Source of the DNA: JAJVID01 sp963743425
GTDB taxonomy: Bacteria; Acidobacteriota; Blastocatellia; RBC074
NCBI GenBank assembly: GCA_963743425.1
Contig: CAVUPU010000009.1
Coordinates: 558,001 to 622,000, forward strand
Length of the DNA: 64,000 nt
Direction of reading: 5' to 3'
Every line of letters starts with the position of its first letter. Positions within the stretch are counted from its first letter, which is position 1. The notes under the pieces were generated by a model. It had not been told where the DNA came from. It worked only from the letters and a program-made list of their open reading frames with translations, and made no database searches. A program made the position numbers and the translations under genes. Positions 54,182 to 64,000 of the stretch are shown here, piece by piece.

Positions 54182-56039
54182 AGTCGCATCCGGAGTCAGT
54201 CCTCAAAAGCTACCGAGAGAGACCGGCGCGGGCGCCGAGGTCACGACTCTGGTCGAACTTTTCCGCCGCGCGGTGGGCCGGGAGCGCAATCTGCTCAACG
54301 ATAGAAAGGACGGCCTTTGGCGCCAGGTTTCGTCGCGCGAGCTGGACTCGCAGGTTCGCGCGGTGGCGATGGGGCTGTACGCGTTGGACGTGCGGGTCGG
54401 AGACCGCGTCGGCATACTTTCGGAAAATCGGGTCGAATGGACGATCGCCGATCTGGGCGTGATCAATTGCGGCGGGATCGACGCGCCGATTTACGCCACG
54501 CAATCGCCGAAGCAGACGGCCTACATTCTGAATGACGCCGGGGTCGAAGTTCTCTTCATCTCGAATCAGGCGCAGTACGACCGCGTGCGCAACGCGTTGA
54601 ACGATTGTCCGAAGCTGCGCGTGATCATCTCGTTCGACCCGATCGACGCGCCGCCGGGCAGGGTGATGAGCTTCAGCGATCTTCTCACCTGGGGACGCGC
54701 CGCGGACGAGGCGGAGCCGGAGCTTTACGAGACGCTGCGGGAGATCGTGACGCCGGAGAGCCTGGCGACCCTGATCTACACTTCGGGCACGACGGGCGAT
54801 CCGAAAGGCGTGATGTTGACCCACGCCAATCTGGTTTCGAACACGCTCGCCAACTTTAAGAACTCCGAATTGAATGAGGGCGATGTGGCGCTGACCTTCC
54901 TGCCCTTCTCGCACATCCTCGAACGGACGACGATCTATATGTATATTCACGCCGGCGTTTCTGTTTTTTACGCGGAAAGCGTCGAGACCGTGGCGCGGGA
55001 TATGGCAGAAGTCCGGCCGCATTTCATGACCAGCGTCCCCAGGCTCTTCGAGAAGGTCCAGTCGCGCGCGATGGAGAAGGCCGAAGAGCGAGGCGAGAGG
55101 CGAGCCGCGATAGCGCGTTGGGCCGTGGACGTGGCGAAGCAATGGGCGCAGGCCGCGAGCGAGGGCCGAGACGCGGGAGTGGGTTTGAGGCTCAAACACA
55201 AGGTCGCTGACGCGCTGGTCTATTCGAAATTGCGCGAGGCTCTGGGCGGGCGCGTCCGCGCTCTGGTATCGGGCGGCGCTCCGCTCGCGCCCGAACTCGC
55301 GCGGCTCTTTTACGGCGCTGGAATGCCGATCTATCAAGGCTACGGTTTGACCGAAAGCTCGCCGGTGATCGCTTGCAATACCCCGCGGGCGAACCGGCTC
55401 GGGTCGGTCGGCAAACCGATTCCTGGCGTCAGCGTGCGGATAGCCGAAGACGGCGAGATTCTGGCTTCGGGGCCGAACATCATGCGAGGTTATTACAATC
55501 GCCCGGCCGAGACCGAAGAGGCTCTGGAGACCGACGCCGAAGGGCGAGTCTGGTTGCGCACGGGCGACATCGGACATCTGGACGCCGACGGCTATCTCTT
55601 CATCACCGACCGCAAGAAGGATCTGATCAAGACCAGCGGGGGCAAATACGTCGCGCCGCAGCCGATCGAGAACGCCATCAAACGCAGCCAGTATGTCAAC
55701 CAGGTGGTAGTCATCGGCGACGGGCGCAAATTCCCCTCGGCGTTGATCGTTCCACAGATGGACGCCCTGCTCTCCTACGCGCGGCGGCAGGGTATCGTCG
55801 CCGAAGAATCCGATTTGATCAGTCGCCCGGAGATCATCGCCCTGATCGAAAAGGAGGTTGAAATGCGCACAACCGATCTGTCACAGTACGAGAAGATTAA
55901 AGCGGTTCTGTTGCTCCCGCGCGAACTGACGGTCGAAGGCGGAGAACTAACGCCTACGCTCAAAGTCAAACGCCGCGTCGTGGTCGAAAAGAACAAGGAG
56001 CAGATCGAGCGACTATACGCCTCGAAGGAATCAAAATGA
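54174..56039 (+). CDS. fadD: Long-chain acyl-CoA synthetase
   Basis: 621 residues. AMP-binding motifs are complete: LIYTSGTTGDPKGVMLTHAN, the gate region LPFSHILERTTIYMYIHAGV, GGAPLAPELARLFYGAG, GYGLTESSP, TGDIGHLDADGYLFITDRKK and the catalytic Lys region LTPTLKVKRRVVVEK. It activates long-chain fatty acids with ATP and CoA at the membrane. The length and the LKVKR end fit the bacterial/eukaryotic LC-FACS type (FadD15-like) rather than E. coli FadD. It is translationally coupled to fadR and opens the beta-oxidation pathway of this operon. Confidence 0.94.
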   Translation: MSEVASGVSPQKLPRETGAGAEVTTLVELFRRAVGRERNLLNDRKDGLWRQVSSRELDSQVRAVAMGLYALDVRVGDRVGILSENRVEWTIADLGVINCGGIDAPIYATQSPKQTAYILNDAGVEVLFISNQAQYDRVRNALNDCPKLRVIISFDPIDAPPGRVMSFSDLLTWGRAADEAEPELYETLREIVTPESLATLIYTSGTTGDPKGVMLTHANLVSNTLANFKNSELNEGDVALTFLPFSHILERTTIYMYIHAGVSVFYAESVETVARDMAEVRPHFMTSVPRLFEKVQSRAMEKAEERGERRAAIARWAVDVAKQWAQAASEGRDAGVGLRLKHKVADALVYSKLREALGGRVRALVSGGAPLAPELARLFYGAGMPIYQGYGLTESSPVIACNTPRANRLGSVGKPIPGVSVRIAEDGEILASGPNIMRGYYNRPAETEEALETDAEGRVWLRTGDIGHLDADGYLFITDRKKDLIKTSGGKYVAPQPIENAIKRSQYVNQVVVIGDGRKFPSALIVPQMDALLSYARRQGIVAEESDLISRPEIIALIEKEVEMRTTDLSQYEKIKAVLLLPRELTVEGGELTPTLKVKRRVVVEKNKEQIERLYASKESK

Positions 56040-56055
56040 TTGCGGATTGCGGATT

Positions 56056-56748
56056 ATGTTTCCAATCGATTTAAGCATTACTCGCATCGACAAACACACA
56101 CACACGGTCTGGAGCTTTTTCATGATTCCGCAGAGCGGACCCCGCCCCGAGTTCAAGGCCGGCCAGGTGGCGATCCTAAGGATTAACAATTGCGCTGACG
56201 CATACATGGCATTCGCCTCGGCCCCGGAAGAGGATGATTTCGAGTTCCTGGTCAAACACAGCCCGGAATCGCCAAAAGGGGCGGCGACGCTATTCGGACT
56301 GCAGACCGACTATCAGGTTGTGTTGAAAAATATAGTCGGGCAGGGCTTCCCTGTCGAAAATTATGAAGCCCACGATCTGGTCTTCGTGGCGATGGGGACG
56401 GGCCTTGCGCCGCTGCGTTCGACGCTGCGCCATTTGTTGCGCTCGCGCGAGAATTACGGGCGTCTCGTGGTGCTTTACGGGGCGCGCACGGTTGACGATT
56501 TCTGCTTCGAGCGGGAGATGGCCACCGAATGGCGCGAACAGGGCGTCGAGATGCGCCAGGTGATCAGCCGGCCGAACGGTGATTGGAGCGGACCGACGGG
56601 TTACGTCCAGAGCCTGCTCGACAACATCGTCCCTGAGTTGAAAATTCCCGTCGCGCTGGTCTGCGGATCGAATGAGATGATTGACCAGACGCGCGCGCGA
56701 TTGCTGAACCTGGGCTTCGCGCCGGATAAGATTTTGACTAATTACTGA
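56056..56748 (+). CDS. FAD/NAD-binding oxidoreductase (ferredoxin-reductase-like)
   Basis: 230 residues from the ATG at 56056. An N-terminal FAD-type barrel (VWSFFMIPQSGPRPEFKAGQ) precedes an NAD domain with VFVAMGTGLAPLRSTLRHLL, VVLYGARTVDDFCFEREM and VALVCGSNEMIDQTRARLLN. It resembles AsrB/HydG-type and ferredoxin-NADP reductase subunits, but the C-terminal iron-sulfur cysteines are absent. Position between fadD and fadN suggests a part in electron transfer for acyl-CoA dehydrogenation. The sequence around its start derives from a heptanucleotide repeat. Confidence 0.8.
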   Translation: MFPIDLSITRIDKHTHTVWSFFMIPQSGPRPEFKAGQVAILRINNCADAYMAFASAPEEDDFEFLVKHSPESPKGAATLFGLQTDYQVVLKNIVGQGFPVENYEAHDLVFVAMGTGLAPLRSTLRHLLRSRENYGRLVVLYGARTVDDFCFEREMATEWREQGVEMRQVISRPNGDWSGPTGYVQSLLDNIVPELKIPVALVCGSNEMIDQTRARLLNLGFAPDKILTNY

Positions 56749-56749
56749 A

Positions 56750-56830
56750 AACCGCCAAGTCGCCAAGATCGCCAAGATAAAAACAAGACTGTCACTGATC
56801 TTTCTTGGCGGCCTTGGCGTCTTGGCGGTT
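56750..56830. repeat. Inverted repeat of CGCCAAG words inside the fad operon
   Basis: Arms 56750-56777 and 56803-56830 match at 25 of 28 positions, each with three CGCCAAG-type words, and the loop is 25 nt. It lies between the oxidoreductase and fadN, where it could slow or end transcription or stabilise mRNA. Confidence 0.85.
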
Positions 56831-56855
56831 GGGAAAGTTCAAGGAGACCTCAACT

Positions 56856-59246
<2,391 letters not shown>

Positions 59247-59293
59247 CCGAGGTCGCGGATCCTGATCTATTCTATGTTCGTGCGGAGGTGTTT

Positions 59294-60036
59294 ATGTCAA
59301 CAACGCAAGTCGATGTCATCGCTGAACCGCAAGTCCATCAATGGGCGAGAGAAGATTTTGAGAAGATGGCCGAATTCGGCTTATTACCCCACGATCGCGA
59401 AGGATCGACTGAAGGCGCTGCGGTAGGCCGGCGCGCCCCTTCGTCCCCGCGGTCATATTTGTGGACCAGTGAGGAGTACTACAAACTGGCCGATGCCGGC
59501 CTGTTCGAGGGGAAGCGGGTCGAATTGATCGACGGAAGGATCATTGAAATGAGCGCAATGAGCAGACCTCATGTCAAAGCCGTCAAACGCTCCGTGCGAG
59601 TATTCGAGGCAGCTTTCGGCGAGGGATGGTTTGTGCAGAATCAAGCCCCGCTAAACCTGGACGATGTGGAATCCTCTTCACAACCCGAGCCTGATGTAGC
59701 CGTAATCGAAGGCGACGAGGATGATTACGAAGATGAACATCCGCGAACCTCCGCATTGGTTCTCGAAGCGTCGTTCGCTTCGCTCAAATATGACCGGAAT
59801 AAAAAGGGAAGTCTCTACGCCAAGGCTCGCATCCAGGATTACTGGGTATTGAATCTTTATGATCGTCAGCTTGAAGTTTACCGCAACCCTGTGCCTGACG
59901 CATCAGCGCCTTTCTGGTATAGCTATGCCGACGTGTTGATCCTGAAAGAAGATGAATCCGTGACGCCTTTGGCCAAGCCCGGCGCCATTATTCCCGTCAA
60001 ATCCCTTTTACCGCCAAAACCACGAAAGGAAAAGGT

Positions 60037-60040
<4 letters not shown>
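59294..60040 (+). CDS. Uma2-family PD-(D/E)xK protein inside the fad operon
   Basis: 248 residues from the ATG at 59294, with GGAGG 5 nt upstream. Residues about 55-235 are Uma2 (DUF820): WTSEEYYKLADAGLFEGKRV, ELIDGRIIEMSAMSRPHVKA, EPDVAVIEGDEDDY, ALVLEASFASLKYDRNKKGS and LYAKARIQDYWVLN. The usual LVVEVSDSSL strand reads LVLEASFASL here. The first 25 residues (HQWAREDFEKMAEFGLLP) repeat the start of the domain, as if duplicated. Uma2 proteins are nuclease-like, often multiplied in cyanobacteria, and of unknown role. It overlaps fadA by 4 nt, so it is made with the enzymes. Confidence 0.88.
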
Positions 60041-61239
<1,199 letters not shown>

Positions 61240-61319
61240 GAGAGTGGCTAGTGGTTGGTGGTCGGTTACCATCCACCAACCCCCAATCCCCAACCCCCAA
61301 TTCAAGAAAGGACGGGCTT

Positions 61320-63101
61320 ATGGCAGTGACACAAAAAACGATCTTCAAAGGCGGCAGTTTTCTGATCACCGAGACGACGCCGAGTCTGGTCTTCTCGCCG
61401 GAGGATTTCACCGAAGAGCAGAGAATGATCGCGCGGACGACCGCCGAATATATTGAAAAAGAGGTGGCGCCGAACAGCGCGCGTATCGAAGAGAAGGATT
61501 ACGAATTGCAGCGCCAGTTGCTGCAGAAGGCCGGCGAGCTGGGGCTGCTCTCGGCGAGCATCCCGGAACAGTACGGCGGGCTTGCGCTCGATCACATCTC
61601 TTCGATGTTGATCTCGGAATACATCTCCGGCCAGGGGTCGTTCGCCACAACCTTCGGGGCGACGACCAGCATCGGGCTTCTGCCGATCGTTTATTTCGGC
61701 ACAGAGGAACAGAAGAGTAAGTACCTGCCGAAGATCGGGTCGGGCGAATGGGTTTCGGCCTATTGCCTGAGCGAATCCGGATCGGGTTCCGACGCGCTCG
61801 CGGCCAAGACCTCCGCCCGTCTCAACACCGAAGGGACGCACTGGATTTTGAACGGCGAGAAGATGTGGATTTCCAACGGCGCTTTCGCAGACGTCTACAT
61901 TGTCTTCGCCAAAGTCGATAGCGAGAAGTTCACCGGCTTCATCGTCGAACGCAACGATCCCGGCGTCACCCCCGGCGTCGAAGAGCACAAGCTGGGCCAG
62001 CGCGGATCCTCGACGACGCCGCTGCTGTTGCAGGACTGCAAAATTCCGAAAGACCGGCTTCTGGGCGAGATCGGCAAAGGCCATCTGATCGCGTTCAACA
62101 TTCTCAACTTCGGCCGATTCAAACTCGGCGCGGGCTGCGTCGGCGGCAGCAAACACACGCTGGCGCTTGCCGCGAAATACGCCGCCGAGCGACGCCAGTT
62201 CGGACAGCCGATAGCCAATTTCGGCGCGATCAAATACAAACTGGCCGAGATGCTGACGCAAACTTACGTCTGCGAATCGGCCGTCTACCGCACCGCCGGC
62301 TTCATCGAAGACCGCGAGAGCGCGATTGACAAAAACAACCCGACCGAAGTCCTCGCCGCAATCGAAGAGTACGCGGTCGAGTGCTCGATCCTGAAGGTCG
62401 CGGGCAGCGAAGTCCTCGCCTACTGCGCCGACGAAGCCGTGCAGATTTACGGCGGCAACGGCTTCACCAGCAGCTATCCGGTCGAAGCCATCTACCGCGA
62501 CAACCGCGTCAACCGCATCTTTGAAGGCACGAACGAGATCAACCGGCTGCTGATCCCCGGAATGCTGCTCAAGCGCGCGATGAAAGGCCAATTGCCGCTG
62601 CTGGCCGCCGCGCAGAAACTTCAGGAGGAGTTGCTGGCCGGTCCTTCGTTCGACATCGAAGAAGACGACTCGCCGCTCGCCGAAGAACGCAAACTTGTGG
62701 CGAACTCGAAGAAGGTCGCGCTGGCCGCGCTCGGGACCGCTGCGCAGAAATTCATGCAGGCGCTCGAAAAAGAGCAGATGATCCTGACCTGGATCGCCGA
62801 CATCATCATCGAGTCGTACATGATGGACAGCGCCCTGGGCCGCACGTTGAAGCTGGTCGAACGCGACGGCGCCGAAAAACACGAAGCCGCCATCGACGCG
62901 ACCCGACTCTACATCAACGACGCGATGGCGCGCGTCGAGACGGCGGCGAAGAACGCCCTGGCGGCGACGGTCGAAGGCGACGAACTGCGTACGCTGCTCG
63001 CGGCGCTGCGCCGCTTCACGAAATATACGCCGATCAATACCTCGGCGATTCGCACGCGGTTGGCGGACAGGGCCGTGGCGGCTGGCGGTTATATCTTCTG
63101 A
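61320..63101 (+). CDS. fadE: Acyl-CoA dehydrogenase, FadE type
   Basis: 593 residues from the ATG at 61320, with AAAGGA 7 nt upstream. The first 400 residues are the flavoenzyme: YCLSESGSGSDALAAKTSAR, GEKMWISNGAFADVYIVFAK, FGRFKLGAGCVGGSKHTLAL, IYGGNGFTSSYPVEAIYRDN and IFEGTNEINRLLIPGM, with the catalytic Glu. A helical C-terminal domain of about 180 residues follows, as in Bacillus FadE. It carries out the first oxidation of acyl-CoA, passing electrons to ETF. Last gene of the operon; a strong hairpin follows at 63175. Confidence 0.95.
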   Translation: MAVTQKTIFKGGSFLITETTPSLVFSPEDFTEEQRMIARTTAEYIEKEVAPNSARIEEKDYELQRQLLQKAGELGLLSASIPEQYGGLALDHISSMLISEYISGQGSFATTFGATTSIGLLPIVYFGTEEQKSKYLPKIGSGEWVSAYCLSESGSGSDALAAKTSARLNTEGTHWILNGEKMWISNGAFADVYIVFAKVDSEKFTGFIVERNDPGVTPGVEEHKLGQRGSSTTPLLLQDCKIPKDRLLGEIGKGHLIAFNILNFGRFKLGAGCVGGSKHTLALAAKYAAERRQFGQPIANFGAIKYKLAEMLTQTYVCESAVYRTAGFIEDRESAIDKNNPTEVLAAIEEYAVECSILKVAGSEVLAYCADEAVQIYGGNGFTSSYPVEAIYRDNRVNRIFEGTNEINRLLIPGMLLKRAMKGQLPLLAAAQKLQEELLAGPSFDIEEDDSPLAEERKLVANSKKVALAALGTAAQKFMQALEKEQMILTWIADIIIESYMMDSALGRTLKLVERDGAEKHEAAIDATRLYINDAMARVETAAKNALAATVEGDELRTLLAALRRFTKYTPINTSAIRTRLADRAVAAGGYIF

Positions 63102-63132
63102 GGCGCCGGATTATAGTCCCGCGCCTGATGTT

Positions 63133-63266
63133 TGGACACTTTTCTCGAATGGGCAATTGAAGCGATGAAACCAGGGAAGCAAAAAAGGCAAAAAGGCTCA
63201 GAGTTTTTGCCTTTTTTGCTTCCTCTTTGCAATCCAGCGAAATGGCCGATTTCCTAAAAGTGTCCA
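63133..63266. terminator. Two-layer inverted repeat, bidirectional terminator
   Basis: A perfect 20-bp stem (63175-63194 with 63204-63223) ends in AAAAA on one side and TTTTT on the other over a 9-nt loop. It is enclosed by an 11-bp outer inverted repeat TGGACACTTTT (63133-63143) / AAAAGTGTCCA (63256-63266). It sits between the convergent fadE and TPR genes and should end both transcripts. Confidence 0.85.
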
Positions 63267-63303
63267 GGCATTAGGTCCCGCGCCCAAAGTTGGCATGGGA
63301 AAG

Positions 63304-64000
63304 TTATTTGCGTTGGTTCTCGTTTGCGCGGCGCTTCCATTTCTCATATGAACTCTTGAATCCGGGTTCTCCCGGAAGCAAGGCAAGCGCCTGAAGAAAA
63401 GCCGTTTCAACTTCACTGGTAGGCTCACGAAGCCAGTCCAAAACCTTTGCCAGATCGTACCAACACCAAGCCTTGCGAACTTGATCGTCTGATAAATGGA
63501 TTGCTTTTCTGAGAAGCTCAGCGGCCTCTCTGCTCAACCTTTTTTTAACCCCTAAATCCCGACGTTCGTAAAGATTTTTGGCCAAACGAATCTTGGTTTG
63601 CGCGAATTCCTGAATAATCTGTGGATCATTGGAATTGATTGCATAAGCCTCTGCGAATAGATGATGAGCGCCTTCCAAATCGCCAGCCCGCTTCTTAAGA
63701 ATCGCTGCTTCTGTACTTTCCCTTGCTGTTCTGACCTGAGGAATGCGTTTAAGAATATCCGACGCCTCATCGGTCAGATCGCGATCCATTAACAATCGAG
63801 CCATAGTCAGATAGGGCTGTGAAGCTTCGCTTCTGCCAGACTCTTTTTCAAATCGCGTCAGTACATTCCTGGCCAGATCGAGGTTGTTCAGGCCAAAAGC
63901 GTATTCAATTATTTGGCCTGCAATCGCTCCCGATGAGGGCTGGCTTCTATAAGCCCTCTGCAAGTGAGCGACGGCTTGTTCCTTGTCCCCTGTCGCCCAA
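63304..64000 (-). CDS. TPR-repeat protein, 5' end outside window
   Basis: The frame is open to the right edge (residues WATGDKEQAVAHLQRAYRSQ at the border), so only the C-terminal 231 residues are visible. TPR/helical repeats such as LDLARNVLTRFEKESGRSEA, AGDLEGAHHLFAEAYAINSN and RKAWCWYDLAKVLDWLREPT fill it. The last 30 residues are basic. TPR proteins are scaffolds. This one may be part of a larger lipopolysaccharide- or polysaccharide-related or unknown protein; nothing in the visible part tells which. Confidence 0.8.
   Translation of the reverse strand, partial: WATGDKEQAVAHLQRAYRSQPSSGAIAGQIIEYAFGLNNLDLARNVLTRFEKESGRSEASQPYLTMARLLMDRDLTDEASDILKRIPQVRTARESTEAAILKKRAGDLEGAHHLFAEAYAINSNDPQIIQEFAQTKIRLAKNLYERRDLGVKKRLSREAAELLRKAIHLSDDQVRKAWCWYDLAKVLDWLREPTSEVETAFLQALALLPGEPGFKSSYEKWKRRANENQRK

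Noticed and set aside
54210..55577. 455-residue minus-strand ORF within fadD
   Set aside because: Antisense shadow with Arg/His-rich low-complexity sequence and no motifs.
61302..62882. 526-residue minus-strand ORF within fadE
   Set aside because: Antisense shadow of FadE; amino-acid content mirrors the GC-rich third positions.

Overview
The window reads as ordinary chromosome from an environmental Gram-negative-type bacterium. It is most likely an acidobacterium of the Blastocatellia type. That assignment is inference from style: a giant Reg_prop histidine kinase, a Bacillus-like fadR/fadN/fadA/fadE operon, a separate HU and six-domain S1, many intergenic long hairpins, heptanucleotide repeats, and a GC content I judge to be in the upper fifties. 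No rRNA, prophage or CRISPR array is visible. Two tRNA genes are present, tRNA-Met(CAT) and tRNA-Val(CAC).

Layout. 1-2.8 kb is mobile-element debris: a serine recombinase running off the left edge, its small partner ORF, and a 5'-truncated group II intron reverse transcriptase. 2.9-14.5 kb is a housekeeping and signalling block, mostly on the minus strand: TPR protein, HU, SppA, ribosomal protein S1, IspH, a repeat protein, a two-component pair and a pseudouridine synthase. 14.5-21.7 kb is a decayed accessory zone. It holds a second group II intron fragment truncated by a nested palindrome, an epimerase gene split by an insertion of about 800 bp, a helicase-nuclease gene with two frameshifts, and an intact DUF104/DUF5678 plus retropepsin pair. 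21.7-30.4 kb carries an MFS exporter, pirin, HemW, a TadB-TadC fusion, Fur, cytochrome c and DeoC. 30.6-34.6 kb is a cluster of surface/secreted proteins, one of them frameshifted. 34.7-41.4 kb has a SulP transporter with a beta-carbonic anhydrase and an NtrC-type two-component system. 41.5-43.5 kb is an Eco29kI-like restriction-modification pair. 43.6-48.7 kb has a permease/binding-protein fusion coupled to an inositol-phosphatase-like enzyme, then an M48 peptidase. 48.7-52.1 kb has a truncated secreted gene, a RAYT remnant inside palindromes, a second restriction-modification pair and a PIN toxin/antitoxin pair with a broken toxin. 52.2-53.3 kb is phosphofructokinase. 53.5-63.1 kb is a complete fatty-acid beta-oxidation operon with a FadR box at its promoter. 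The window ends inside a TPR gene.

Genes working together. FadR, FadD, FadN, FadA and FadE form one regulated pathway, with a Uma2-type nuclease and a flavin reductase embedded in it. SulP and carbonic anhydrase probably handle bicarbonate jointly. The two restriction-modification systems and the damaged helicase-nuclease and toxin genes suggest a defence repertoire that turns over quickly.

The least expected features are in the repeats. Three composite palindromes share arms and layout, and one encloses the C-terminal piece of a REP-associated tyrosine transposase (RAYT). A second case is an insertion flanked by a 7-bp direct repeat; removing it in silico restores the epimerase reading frame, and it carries a small cysteine-containing secreted protein. 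Heptanucleotide repeats have also become the coding tail of ispH.
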